Under the pieces are notes generated by a model that was given only the letters and a program-made list of their open reading frames with translations, had not been told where the DNA came from and did not search any database. DNA of 58,171 nucleotides, from the NCBI RefSeq assembly GCF_002148795.1, contig NZ_MPOB01000015.1, forward strand, positions 1 through 58,171. The letters run 5' to 3'. Numbering within the stretch: the stretch's first letter is position 1; each line of letters begins with the position of its first letter. Both the position numbers and the translations under genes were made by a program. Shown piece after piece: positions 7,787 through 16,588 of the stretch. This stretch comes from Oceanibaculum nanhaiense (lineage in GTDB: Bacteria > Pseudomonadota > Alphaproteobacteria > Oceanibaculales > Oceanibaculaceae).

Positions 7787-8354
7787 GAAAGGCCTCGCCA
7801 GCTTTGCCGGCATGCTGGTCGCCGCCGCCGTCAGCACGGTGCTGCCGCAGGCCGCGCCGGCCAAGACCGGCGACGGCAGCGGTTTCGATTTCAGCTTCGA
7901 ATCCATCGATGGCGGCGCGCTGCCGCTGGACCAGTATCGCGGCCGCCCGGTGCTGGTGGTGAACACTGCCTCACGCTGCGGCTTCACGCCCCAATATGAA
8001 GGTCTGCAGGCGCTGTGGGAGAAATACCGCGATCAGGGACTGGTCGTGCTGGGCGTGCCGTCGAACGATTTCGGCGGGCAGGAGCCGGGCAGCACCGAGG
8101 AGATCAAGCAATTCTGCGAAGTGAATTTCGGGATCGATTTCCCGATGACCGCGAAATATCCGGTGACCGGAGCGGACGCCCATCCATTCTACCGCTGGAT
8201 CGCCGAAACGCTGGGCGAGTCCAAGGCACCGCGCTGGAATTTCTATAAATATCTGCTGGCGCCTGACGGCACTATCGCCGCCGCCTGGCCCTCCACGGTT
8301 AAGCCGGACAGTCGCACCGTCACCGACACGGTCGATACCCTGCTGGCGAAGTAG
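7779..8354 (+). CDS. Glutathione-peroxidase-family protein with signal peptide
   Basis: A 191-residue thioredoxin-fold peroxidase. Residues 1-29 form a Sec-type signal (hydrophobic core GMLVAAAVSTVL, then APA), implying a periplasmic location. Peroxidatic C67 lies in NTASRCGFTPQYEGL; PSNDFGGQEPG supplies the catalytic Gln; QFCEVNFG has the second Cys found in thioredoxin-dependent members; WNFYKYLL carries the Trp-Asn pair. It uses Cys, not Sec. GGAAGGAAG precedes the ATG. It overlaps the sulfite-oxidase-like gene and ends one base from the convergent cyclase gene. Likely role: reduction of hydroperoxides in the envelope, probably with thioredoxin-type rather than glutathione reductant. Confidence 0.9.
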   Translation: MAKKGLASFAGMLVAAAVSTVLPQAAPAKTGDGSGFDFSFESIDGGALPLDQYRGRPVLVVNTASRCGFTPQYEGLQALWEKYRDQGLVVLGVPSNDFGGQEPGSTEEIKQFCEVNFGIDFPMTAKYPVTGADAHPFYRWIAETLGESKAPRWNFYKYLLAPDGTIAAAWPSTVKPDSRTVTDTVDTLLAK

Positions 8355-8355
8355 T

Positions 8356-10065
8356 TTATCCCGGCAGGTCGGCGGCGCGGGCGACGAGGCGTACCGGCAT
8401 CGGCTCGCGCTTGCCGCGGATCGCCACTTCCTCGTGCGGATAGACCTCCAGCCCGGCGCCAGCGAGCCTAACCAGCGCTTCCGACACGGCAAGCTGGGCA
8501 TCGCGCTCCTTGGCGATGCTTTCCAGCCGGCTGGCGGTGTTCACCGCATCGCCGATGGCGGTCAGCGCCATCGCCGTGCCATAGCCCATCACGCCGACGA
8601 TGGCCGGCCCGACATGCAGCCCCATGGCCAGGCGCAGCGGCTCCTTCAGCTCATGCGCCAGTGTCTGGTTCAGCCGGTCCAGCCCCTCGCCGATGGCGCG
8701 CGCGGCGGTGAGCGCCTGTCGGCAGGCCTGGGCGGGATCGGCGTTTTCTTCCGCGCCGAACAGCGCCATGACGCCATCGCCGATGAATTTGTCGATGCGC
8801 CCGCCGGCGCCGGTGATGGCCTGGCCGGTCTCGGCGAAATAGCGGTTCAGCAGGAACACCGTGTCGAAGGGCAGCCGGTCTTCCGACAATTTGGTGTAGC
8901 CGCGCAGATCGGCGAACAGGATCGCCACCTGCTGCTCGCGTCCGCCGGACTCGCGCCCGGCGCGCAACGCGTCGCGGGCACTGGCGGCAGCCGGCAGCAG
9001 CGGCGTCACCTGCACGTCGCCGGTGGGCCGCGCCTGGCAGGCGAGGCGCACTTTCGGCGGGGCGGCGATCCGGCGCAGCACGCGCGTCTCCTCGGCTTCC
9101 GGCGGCGGCAGATATTCCGCGCCGGCATCGATCCGCACCCGGCAGGTCGAGCAGCGCCCGCGCCCGCCGCAGACCGAGGCATGCGGCCGCCCGGCGATGC
9201 GGCTGGCCTCCAGGATGCTGGTGCCGATGGCGACCCGGCAGGCGCTGCCGTCGGGATAGCGCACGGTCGCCCCCTTGCGGCGCAGCCCTGCCAGCCGGCG
9301 CGCGCCGCGTGCCAGAAGCGCCAGCGCGATGCCGCCCAGGAACAGCTGCTGGCCGGTCTCCGTCGCGCTGCGAATCCGCGCCCAGCCTGCCGCGTCGGGA
9401 TAGTCGATGGTCTGTTTGTAGCTTTCCAGCCACATCGGCGTTTCCGCCAGTGCGATCACCTGCAGCCCGCCCTGCACGAAGCCCAGCAGTGCCAGCACCG
9501 GCAACAGCAGGGCTATCGTATAGAGTGCCGGGACGGCCCTGTGGTACCAGGGCCGGATACGCAGCCAGTAATGCAGGCCGATGCAGGCATGCAGCCAGGC
9601 GGTCAGCAGCAGGGCGATCTGCAGCACCGCGCCATAGGGCCGCTCCACCCAAAGCAGCAGCAGGACATAGGCGTAGGTATCGTCCACCCCGGCCAGGGTG
9701 AAGCCGAAATGCGTGTCGAAGATATGGCCGACCAGGATCGGCGGGATGGCCAGCCCGAGCGCCAGCTGCGCCAGCTCCCAGGGCGGCACGCGCAGGATCG
9801 GCCGGCGCTTGTACAGCGACCAGAGGCCGAGGCAGAGATGCGTCAGCAGCGCGCCATACAGCACATACATCGCGGTCTTGGCGCGCCAGAACGCCATGAA
9901 GTAGAGCCTTCCCTGCTCCATCGCCTCCAGCGAGATCAGCCCGAGGGAATGATTGAGGAAATGCGTGGTGACGAAGAATACCAGGACGAGGCCGCTGGCC
10001 AGCCGGGCCTGCCGGATCAGGGCGGCGCTGTCGATGGCTTTCTTTGTGGCCTCGGCCGCCGCCAT
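8356..10065 (-). CDS. cyaC: CyaC-like adenylate cyclase: diheme-type 6TM anchor, [2Fe-2S] domain, class III cyclase
   Basis: A 569-residue three-part protein. Residues ~20-255 hold six hydrophobic helices with histidines H35, H39, H76, H114, H119, H160 and H165, placed as in the succinate:quinone-oxidoreductase-like diheme-b anchor. Residues ~265-355 form a plant-type ferredoxin domain with C299, C305, C308 and C343 as cluster ligands. Residues ~378-565 are a class III nucleotide cyclase with metal aspartates D386 (FADLRGYTKLSE) and D430 (DKFIGDGVMALFG). Sinorhizobium meliloti CyaC has this architecture and makes cAMP in response to the quinone redox state. The same job here is inferred from domain order and motifs. 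It is convergent with the peroxidase gene and divergent from the Gld-like operon. Confidence 0.88.
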   Translation of the reverse strand: MAAAEATKKAIDSAALIRQARLASGLVLVFFVTTHFLNHSLGLISLEAMEQGRLYFMAFWRAKTAMYVLYGALLTHLCLGLWSLYKRRPILRVPPWELAQLALGLAIPPILVGHIFDTHFGFTLAGVDDTYAYVLLLLWVERPYGAVLQIALLLTAWLHACIGLHYWLRIRPWYHRAVPALYTIALLLPVLALLGFVQGGLQVIALAETPMWLESYKQTIDYPDAAGWARIRSATETGQQLFLGGIALALLARGARRLAGLRRKGATVRYPDGSACRVAIGTSILEASRIAGRPHASVCGGRGRCSTCRVRIDAGAEYLPPPEAEETRVLRRIAAPPKVRLACQARPTGDVQVTPLLPAAASARDALRAGRESGGREQQVAILFADLRGYTKLSEDRLPFDTVFLLNRYFAETGQAITGAGGRIDKFIGDGVMALFGAEENADPAQACRQALTAARAIGEGLDRLNQTLAHELKEPLRLAMGLHVGPAIVGVMGYGTAMALTAIGDAVNTASRLESIAKERDAQLAVSEALVRLAGAGLEVYPHEEVAIRGKREPMPVRLVARAADLPG

Positions 10066-10260
10066 GTCTTAGGGTCTCCGGCTTGAAGCGCCGCCGGTTG
10101 CGGGGCTGTCGCCACGATTTTGCCACAACCTCTTGAAAAATAGCGCGGCATTCGTAAATCAGCCGGTCGAAAAGTGAAGGCCACCGTCCCGCCGGGGAAA
10201 CCAGTCGGGGAATAAGGCACGGCCAGCAACGGAACGCAGAAGGCACAGGGGGAGCGGTCA

Positions 10261-11208
10261 GTGACCGAGATGATCAAAGTCAGTGGATTGGCGAAGCATT
10301 TCGGGCCGATCCGCGCCGTTGACGGGATTTCCTTCGCGGTCGCCAGGGGCGAGGTGCTGGGGTTCCTCGGGCCCAATGGCGCCGGCAAATCCACCACCAT
10401 GAAGATGATCACCGGCTTCCTGGAGCCGACGGCGGGCAGCGCCGAGGTGTGTGGCTTCGATGTCAGCCGCCACCCGATCCAGGTGAAGCGGCGCATCGGC
10501 TATCTGCCGGAAGGCGCGCCAGCCTATGGCGATATGACGCCGCTGGGCTTCCTCGGATTCTGCGCCGATGTGCGCGGGCTGAAGGGGGCGGACCGCAAGG
10601 CGAAGATCGAGGCCGCCATCGCCCGCACCACGCTGGGCGGCGTGCTGTACCAGCCGATCGACACGCTGTCCAAGGGCTTCAAGCGCCGCGTCGGGCTGGC
10701 GCAGGCGCTGCTGCACGATCCCGAGGTGCTGGTGCTGGACGAGCCGACCGATGGTCTCGACCCGAACCAGAAGCATGAGGTGCGCACGCTGATCGAGAGC
10801 ATGGCGAAGGACAAGGCCATCATCATCTCGACCCACATCCTGGAAGAGGTGGACGCGCTGTGCAGCCGTGCCATCGTGATCGCTGGTGGCCAGATCGTCG
10901 CCGACGGCACCCCGGCGGAGCTGGAGGCGCGCTCCCGCCTGCATAATGCTGTGACGGTGCGGCTGAAGAAGAGCGCCGTGCCCGCCGCCCGCAAGGCGCT
11001 GGCGGATATTCCCGGTGCTGCCGGCATCGAGGAGGCTGACGGCACGCTGACCGTGCTGGCGCAGCGCCGCAAGGCGATCCTGCCGGCGGTCAGCCAGGCA
11101 CTGCGCGACGCCAATATCGCGGCGGACGAAATCAGGCTGGAACGCGGCCGCCTCGACGAGGTGTTCCGCGACGTCACCGATCCGAAAAAGACTGGAAAAC
11201 AGGGCTAG
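10261..11208 (+). CDS. ABC transporter ATPase, GldA-like
   Basis: A 315-residue ABC-2-type ATPase. Walker A GPNGAGKST (~residues 39-47), a divergent signature LSKGFKRRVG, Walker B VLVLDEPTDGLD and the switch His STHILEEV are all present. A ~90-residue C-terminal extension follows, as in GldA/CcmA-like exporters. GTG start at 10261 with GGGGAG about 8 bases upstream; ATG 10270 is an alternative. It heads a five-gene run with a GldF-like permease, a GldG-like auxiliary protein, a DUF4340 protein and a GST. In Bacteroidetes GldAFG serves gliding, but the same cassette is widespread in non-gliding Proteobacteria, where its substrate is unknown. Confidence 0.88.
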   Translation: MTEMIKVSGLAKHFGPIRAVDGISFAVARGEVLGFLGPNGAGKSTTMKMITGFLEPTAGSAEVCGFDVSRHPIQVKRRIGYLPEGAPAYGDMTPLGFLGFCADVRGLKGADRKAKIEAAIARTTLGGVLYQPIDTLSKGFKRRVGLAQALLHDPEVLVLDEPTDGLDPNQKHEVRTLIESMAKDKAIIISTHILEEVDALCSRAIVIAGGQIVADGTPAELEARSRLHNAVTVRLKKSAVPAARKALADIPGAAGIEEADGTLTVLAQRRKAILPAVSQALRDANIAADEIRLERGRLDEVFRDVTDPKKTGKQG

Positions 11209-11212
11209 AACG

Positions 11213-11944
11213 ATGGGTGTGTGGGCGATTCTCAAGCGCGAGCTGGCGAGCTATTTCCTGACGCCGCTCGCCTATATCTTCATCATCATCTTCCTGGTGC
11301 TGACGGCGACCTTCACCTTCTTCGTCGGCGGTTTCTTCGAGGGCGGGCAGGCCAGCCTGCAGGGCTTTTTCGGTTTCCATCCCTGGCTCTATCTGGTGCT
11401 CACGCCGGCGGTCGCGATGCGGCTGTGGGCGGAGGAGCGCAAGAGCGGCACGCTGGAACTGCTGCTGACCCTGCCGGTCTCCATCGGCAGCGCCGTCGCC
11501 GGCAAGTTCCTCGCCGCCTGGGCCTTCACCACCATCGCGCTGGCGCTGACCTTCCCGCTGTGGATCACGGTCAATTATCTGGGTGATCCGGATAATGGCG
11601 TCATCCTCGCCTCCTATATCGGCAGCGCGCTGCTGGCCGGGGCCTATCTGGCGCTGGGCTCGGCGCTGTCGGCGCTGACCCGCAACCAGATCATCGCCTT
11701 CGTGCTGACGGCGGCGGTCGGCGTGATCTTCGTGTCCGCCGGTTCCTCGCTGGTGCTGTCCTTCTTCACCGGCTGGGCGCCGGCGCCGATGCTGGAGGCG
11801 CTGCGCTCCTTCAGCTTCCTGGCGCATTTCCAGGACATCACGCGCGGCGTCATCGATCTGCGCGATGTCATTTTCTATCTCTCGGCGATCCTGGCCTTCC
11901 TTTGGGCCACGGCGCTGCTGGTCGATCTGAAGAAGGGGCGCTGA
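11213..11944 (+). CDS. ABC-2 permease, GldF-like
   Basis: A 243-residue inner-membrane permease with six hydrophobic segments. The first follows WAILKRELASYFLTPLAYIF, the typical N-terminal entry of GldF/NosY-like ABC-2 permeases. AMRLWAEERKSGTLELLLTLPVS (~residues 66-88) is the conserved cytoplasmic coupling region. It starts 4 bases after the ATPase stop and ends 3 bases before the GldG-like gene, so the three are one operon and very probably one transporter. Substrate unknown. Confidence 0.88.
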   Translation: MGVWAILKRELASYFLTPLAYIFIIIFLVLTATFTFFVGGFFEGGQASLQGFFGFHPWLYLVLTPAVAMRLWAEERKSGTLELLLTLPVSIGSAVAGKFLAAWAFTTIALALTFPLWITVNYLGDPDNGVILASYIGSALLAGAYLALGSALSALTRNQIIAFVLTAAVGVIFVSAGSSLVLSFFTGWAPAPMLEALRSFSFLAHFQDITRGVIDLRDVIFYLSAILAFLWATALLVDLKKGR

Positions 11945-11947
11945 ATC

Positions 11948-13897
11948 ATGGCCAAGACCCCGCGCACTCATTCCTCCCTTGTCCGGCCATCCTACGCCTG
12001 GCTGTCGCTGGCGCTGGTCGCGCTGCTGTTCGTCGCGGTCAATGTCTATTCCAGCGTGTCCTTCACTTCGGCCCGGCTCGACCTGACCGAGGACCGGATC
12101 TACACATTGTCGCCGGGCACGCGCGACACGCTGGCGAAGGTGCAGGAACCGATCACCCTGCGCTTCTTTTTCTCCGAGCGGCTGGGGCGCGAGCTGCCGG
12201 CCTATGCCGCCTATGGCCAGCGCGTGCGCAATCTGCTGCAGGAATACGCCAATCTGTCGAATGGCAAGATCCGGCTGGAGATTTTCGACCCCGAGCCGTT
12301 CTCGACCGTCGAGGACCGCGCCGTCAGCTACGGGCTGCAGGGCGTGCCCATCGACCAGTCGGGCGAGCAGGTCTATTTCGGCCTGGTCGGCACCAACATG
12401 ACCGATGACGAGCAGGTCATCCCCTTCTTCCAGCCGGAGCGTGAGCGCTTCCTGGAATATGATCTGACGCGCATCGTCAACAACCTGGCCAATCCGGAGC
12501 GTAAGGTCGTCGGTATGCTCTCCGGGCTGCCGCTGGAAGGGCGTTTCATGCCCGGCGGGCAGGTGGCGCCGCCCTGGACGATCCTGCAGCAGATGCGCCA
12601 GGTCTTCCTGGTGCGCACCATCGGTGCCGCGATCGACCGGATCGAGCCGGATGTCGATGTGCTGTTCGTCGTGCATCCGAAGAACCTGCCGGAAAAGACG
12701 CTCTACGCCATCGACCAGTTCATGATGGCCGGCGGCCGGGCAATCTTCTTCGTCGATCCCTATTCCGAGGCCGACGCGACCATTCCCGATCCGTCCGGCC
12801 AGCCGAAGTTGGACACCTCCAGCGCGCTGCCCGGCCTGTTCGACAAATGGGGCATCGCGGTCTCCTCGGATGAGGTGGTCGGCGACCGCCGCGCCGCGCG
12901 CCGGGTCAATGCCGGCGCTGGCAACCAGGTCGTGGCGGTGGATTTCGTGGTCTGGCTGAATTTGCAGCGCCAGAACCTGAATCAGGAACTGCCGGTTACC
13001 GGCGAGTTGCAGCAGATTTCCATGGCCAGCGCCGGCGCGGTCAGCCTGAAGGAGGGCGCCAGCCTGTCCATGACCCCGCTGATCAGCACCAGCGCCGAGG
13101 CGCAGATGATCGCGGTGGACAAGCTGCGGCCGCGGCCCGATCCGCAGCGCCTGCTGCGCGAGTACCAGCCGGGGAACGAGGCGAAGGTGCTGGCGGCGCG
13201 CTTCCAGGGGGCGCTGGACAGCGCCTTTCCCGAAGGCCGCCCTACGGTTGAGGGTGAAACCGAGACACCGAAGGATCTGCCGGAACACCGGGCGCGCTCG
13301 GACGGCGAGGCGATGTTCGCGGTGATCGCCGATACCGACCTGCTGGACGACCGGTTCTGGGTCCGGGTGCAGGATTTCTTCGGCCAGCAGGTGGCCGCGC
13401 CCTTCGCCAATAATGGCGATTTCGTCATGAACCTGCTGGAAAGCCTGTCAGGCAGTTCGGCGCTGGTCGATCTGCGCGGGCGCGGCATGATCGCGCGGCC
13501 CTTCACGGTGATCGAGGAGATGCGCCGCGAGGCCGATCAGCGCTTCCGCGCGCAGGAGCAGGCGCTGCAGGAACGGCTGCAGGAATCGCTGGCGCGGCTG
13601 GAGGAGTTGCGCTCCAAGGAGGCGCCGGGCGGCGGCGCCATCCTGACCAACGCGCAGCGCGCCGAGATCGCCAAGATCCAGGAGGATATCCTGGAGGCGC
13701 GGCGGGAGTTGCGCACCGTGCAGCGGTCGCTGCGGGAGGATATCGACGCGTTGCAGACGCGGCTGCTGTTCCTCAATATCGGTCTGGTGCCGCTGCTCGT
13801 GGTGCTGGCGGCGATCCTTGTCGGCCTCGCCCGTGCCGCCCGCCGACGGCGCGGCGCACCTTCTGCAACGCTTTCGGGGAAAGGAGCATCCGCATGA
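11948..13897 (+). CDS. GldG-like ABC transporter auxiliary protein
   Basis: A 649-residue protein with one N-terminal membrane helix (~residues 18-40), then the family hallmark LDLTEDRIYTLSPGTRDTL. A large extracytoplasmic domain (the GldG/IFT52-like ABC-associated region) follows, then a long charged, probable coiled-coil stretch (~530-605) and a C-terminal membrane helix (~613-635) with a basic tail. GldG proteins accompany GldA/GldF transporters; the periplasmic domain may bind the substrate or gate transport, but no activity is proven in Proteobacteria. The stop overlaps the DUF4340 gene by 4 bases (ATGA). Confidence 0.85.
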   Translation: MAKTPRTHSSLVRPSYAWLSLALVALLFVAVNVYSSVSFTSARLDLTEDRIYTLSPGTRDTLAKVQEPITLRFFFSERLGRELPAYAAYGQRVRNLLQEYANLSNGKIRLEIFDPEPFSTVEDRAVSYGLQGVPIDQSGEQVYFGLVGTNMTDDEQVIPFFQPERERFLEYDLTRIVNNLANPERKVVGMLSGLPLEGRFMPGGQVAPPWTILQQMRQVFLVRTIGAAIDRIEPDVDVLFVVHPKNLPEKTLYAIDQFMMAGGRAIFFVDPYSEADATIPDPSGQPKLDTSSALPGLFDKWGIAVSSDEVVGDRRAARRVNAGAGNQVVAVDFVVWLNLQRQNLNQELPVTGELQQISMASAGAVSLKEGASLSMTPLISTSAEAQMIAVDKLRPRPDPQRLLREYQPGNEAKVLAARFQGALDSAFPEGRPTVEGETETPKDLPEHRARSDGEAMFAVIADTDLLDDRFWVRVQDFFGQQVAAPFANNGDFVMNLLESLSGSSALVDLRGRGMIARPFTVIEEMRREADQRFRAQEQALQERLQESLARLEELRSKEAPGGGAILTNAQRAEIAKIQEDILEARRELRTVQRSLREDIDALQTRLLFLNIGLVPLLVVLAAILVGLARAARRRRGAPSATLSGKGASA

Positions 13898-14928
13898 CCG
13901 CCCGCGGCTTCTGGTTCCTGTTCGTCGTCACATTGCTGGCGGTTGGCGCCGCCGGCCATGCCGTCTGGCAGCGCCATGCCGGCACCATTGGCAGCGTCAG
14001 CGCCGAGCCGGTGTTCCCCGACCTGTCCGACCGGCTGAACGAGGTCGCCGCCATCCAGTTGGAGGACAGCCAGGACAGCGTCACGCTGGTGCGGGCCGGT
14101 GAGGGCTGGGTGGTCGAGAACGCGCACAACTACCCGGCGCGCGGCGAGGCGGCGCGGGCGCTGCTGCTGGCGCTTGCCGACCTGCAGATCATCGAGGCCA
14201 AGACCGAACGGCCGGAGATGTTCGCCCGGCTGGAGGTCGAACCGCTGGATGCGGAGAAGTCGCGCTCCCGGCGCATCACCGTGCTGGACGGTGCAGGCAA
14301 GGTGCTGGCCGAGTTGATCGTCGGCAAGAAACGCTTCGGGCAGGGCGGCCAGGCCGATGCGCATTATGTGCGCCGCCCGGAGGGCGGGCGGGCTTTCCTG
14401 GCGGAAAGCCGGCTCGATCCGCGTGTTGAGCCCATCGACTGGCTCGACCGCCGTATCGCCGATGTGGCGCGCGGCCGGGTGAAGCAGGTGGTCATCGATC
14501 ACCCCGATGGCGGCAGCCTGACGGTCGCCAAGGACAGCCGCGAGGGCAATGATTTCCGGATCGTCGATCTGCCGGAGACCATGAAGGTGGAGAACCAGTT
14601 CACCCTGAACGCCACCGCCGGCACGCTGGACAAGCTGGTGTTCGACGCGGTGATGCCGGCCGAGGGGCTGACGCTGCAGGAGAGTGTGACGCGCTACACC
14701 ACCTTCGACGGGCTGGCCGTGACCATCGGCTTCGCCGAGCATGACGGCAAGCTGTGGACCCGCTATACCGCCGCCGCGCTGCCGGATGCCTCGGACGACG
14801 TAAAGGCGGAGGCGGCCGAGATCAACGCGCGCGCCGGGGATTGGGCCTACCGGCTGGCCGATTTCAAGAATGAGCAGCTGCGCCGCACGCTGGAGGATAT
14901 CGCCAAGAAGCAGGAAGGCTCCTCGTGA
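13894..14928 (+). CDS. DUF4340-domain protein
   Basis: A 344-residue protein with an N-terminal membrane anchor (~residues 5-24) and a repeated beta-rich extracytoplasmic domain typical of DUF4340: GEGWVVENAHNYPA (~residues 70-83), LLALADLQIIEAKT, and a second partial copy from about residue 190. DUF4340 proteins are nearly always encoded with GldG-type transporters, which is the arrangement here (GGGGAAAGGAG binding site inside the upstream gene, 4-base overlap). It is presumably the periplasmic partner of the GldAFG-like complex; biochemical function unknown. Confidence 0.85.
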   Translation: MTARGFWFLFVVTLLAVGAAGHAVWQRHAGTIGSVSAEPVFPDLSDRLNEVAAIQLEDSQDSVTLVRAGEGWVVENAHNYPARGEAARALLLALADLQIIEAKTERPEMFARLEVEPLDAEKSRSRRITVLDGAGKVLAELIVGKKRFGQGGQADAHYVRRPEGGRAFLAESRLDPRVEPIDWLDRRIADVARGRVKQVVIDHPDGGSLTVAKDSREGNDFRIVDLPETMKVENQFTLNATAGTLDKLVFDAVMPAEGLTLQESVTRYTTFDGLAVTIGFAEHDGKLWTRYTAAALPDASDDVKAEAAEINARAGDWAYRLADFKNEQLRRTLEDIAKKQEGSS

Positions 14929-15590
14929 GCACGGCTTCCGGGCTCACCATCTGGGGCCGGCGCAACTCCTTCAACGTGCAGAAGGTGATATGGCTGGTCG
15001 GCGAGCTGGATATCCCGCACACCCATATCGATGCCGGGGGCGATGCCGGCGGTCTGGACACGCCGGACTTCCGGGCCATGAACCCGCACGGCAAGGTGCC
15101 GGTCATCCGCGATGTTGATGGCACCGTGGTCTGGGAATCCCACACCATCCTGCGCTATCTGGCGGCGGTCTATGGCAAGGGGGCGTTCCTGCGGGAGACG
15201 CCTGCCGCCCGCGCGCAGGATGAACGCTGGATGGACTGGTCGGCCACCGCCTTCCAGCCGGCTTTCCTCTCCGGCCTGTTCTGGGGCTATTACCGCACGC
15301 CGGAGGACCGGCGCGACTGGACCGCGATCCGCGCGAAGCAGGAGGCCTGCGCGCAGTATGTCCGGCTGCTCGATGCCGAGCTGGCCGGCAGGCCCTTCCT
15401 GTCCGGTGCGGCGCTGGGGCTGGCGGACATTCCCGCCGGCGCCTGCCTCTATCGCTATTTCGGCATGGGACTGGAGCATCCCGAGGTGCCGAACGTGCAG
15501 GCCTGGTACGCCCGGCTGCAGGAACGCCCGGCCTATCGGGCGCATGTCATGCTGCCCTTCGATAACCTCTACGGACGTCTGGCGTTCTAG
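14925..15590 (+). CDS. Glutathione S-transferase family protein
   Basis: A 221-residue canonical two-domain GST. The thioredoxin-like N-domain runs from TIWGRRNSFNVQKVIWL through the cis-Pro NPHGKVPVI and the glutathione gamma-Glu-binding E-S in VVWESHTILRYLA; the helical C-domain contains LADIPAG (~residues 163-169). The active-site region has RRNSFNVQK, so Ser or Asn near residue 14 would be the thiol-activating residue. GTG start overlaps the DUF4340 stop by 4 bases. Co-transcription with the Gld-like transporter is seen; whether it acts on the same substrate is unknown. Confidence 0.9.
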   Translation: MSTASGLTIWGRRNSFNVQKVIWLVGELDIPHTHIDAGGDAGGLDTPDFRAMNPHGKVPVIRDVDGTVVWESHTILRYLAAVYGKGAFLRETPAARAQDERWMDWSATAFQPAFLSGLFWGYYRTPEDRRDWTAIRAKQEACAQYVRLLDAELAGRPFLSGAALGLADIPAGACLYRYFGMGLEHPEVPNVQAWYARLQERPAYRAHVMLPFDNLYGRLAF

Positions 15591-15711
15591 AAGGTCGTGC
15601 CACCATAGGTGGTGGAGTAGCCGCGTATGACCGCAAAATACCGCTGGATTGCGTGAAGGGCTGCTGGCATTCTCTTGCCCGCCCCTCCGGGCGCTGCGCA
15701 AAGGGTTCTGC

Positions 15712-16485
15712 ATGCCACCCTATAACAGTGTGATCGCCGCACTTTCCGCGTTCTACATGACTGTGCTGGCCCTGGCCTTCTGGAATCTGGGCCTGCATGT
15801 CTATGCCACGCTGTCCGGTTATGACGCGCTGTTCGATGGCGATGCGCCTTTCATCCTGTTGTTCGGGCGCTATCTGCGCCCCTTCGATCTGGAAGGCATG
15901 GCGATCCGCGATGCGGTGATCGCCACCACCGGTTTCGTGATTGCGATTACCGCCTTGTTCATCGTCGTCATGGTGATGCTGGCGCAGGTGGCCCACCGCC
16001 GCCGCCGGCTGATGGTGCTGGGGGCGCTGAACATCGTGCGGCCGGCAAGTCCGCTGATCGTGCCGCTGGGCGACGAGGCCGAACCGGACCGGGTCTATCA
16101 GCTGGAGATCGATCTGGAAGTGCCACGCCCCGGCCATACGCAGATGGTGCGCGACCTGTTGCCCGATCTGCGACCGGCCCTGGAAAGCGAATTGTCCGCC
16201 CTGGCGCAGGGCAGGCTGGTTCAGCTTACCAAGGGCGAGATGGAAGTCTTCCTGACGGCATCGGCGCAGGAAATATCGGACGGCATGATCAACCGGGTGC
16301 GCGTGCGCCGGGCGAATTTCGTGATCGCGCCGGAACTGCTGGCCAGCCGGGCGATGGCGCAGGAGAACGCAGCGGGCGCGCTGCCGCCCGAGGCGGTGGT
16401 GGTGCCGATTCCCGGGATGCCGATTCCCGGGGTACCGATTCCGGGCGCGACGACAGCTGAGAGCCCATCGAGCGCTGCCGCCTAG
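15712..16485 (+). CDS. Two-TM hypothetical protein with C-terminal PIPG repeats
   Basis: I do not recognise the family. Start chosen at ATG 15712 (MPPYNSV), giving 257 residues that enter the membrane immediately; an ATG at 15649 would add 21 atypical residues. Hydrophobic helices lie at ~8-28 and ~75-100, followed by a basic HRRRR stop-transfer. The ~110-residue region after it has a helix (~142-180) and a beta end with NRVRVRRANFVIA, faintly reminiscent of FliL-like C-terminal domains, but I cannot support that. The tail is proline-rich with tandem PIPGM/PIPGV/PIPGA units (~231-246). It stands alone between the GST gene and the RND pair. Confidence 0.6.
   Translation: MPPYNSVIAALSAFYMTVLALAFWNLGLHVYATLSGYDALFDGDAPFILLFGRYLRPFDLEGMAIRDAVIATTGFVIAITALFIVVMVMLAQVAHRRRRLMVLGALNIVRPASPLIVPLGDEAEPDRVYQLEIDLEVPRPGHTQMVRDLLPDLRPALESELSALAQGRLVQLTKGEMEVFLTASAQEISDGMINRVRVRRANFVIAPELLASRAMAQENAAGALPPEAVVVPIPGMPIPGVPIPGATTAESPSSAAA
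16408..16448 (+). repeat. Short tandem repeat encoding PIPG units
   Basis: Three near-identical units of CCGATTCCCGGGRTG type in direct tandem, each 15 bases, encoding V-PIPGM-PIPGV-PIPGA at the C-terminus of the two-TM protein. In-frame copy-number variation is expected between strains. Confidence 0.6.
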
Positions 16486-16588
16486 GGCCTTTTCCGCTTG
16501 TAAGCCGCCTTGACTCTTTACGGCCCGGCTTCATTATCAAGGCATGCGGATTTACTAGATTTGCCCTTCGACACGGATACGGAAAGCA

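Noticed and set aside
11174-13288. A 704-codon open frame on the minus strand
   Set aside because: It is antisense to the GldF- and GldG-like genes, with no recognisable domain and the composition of a shadow frame.
10261-14928. A gliding-motility locus
   Set aside because: Only the GldA/F/G-like transporter part is present; none of the other gliding genes is seen, and this cassette is common in non-gliding bacteria.
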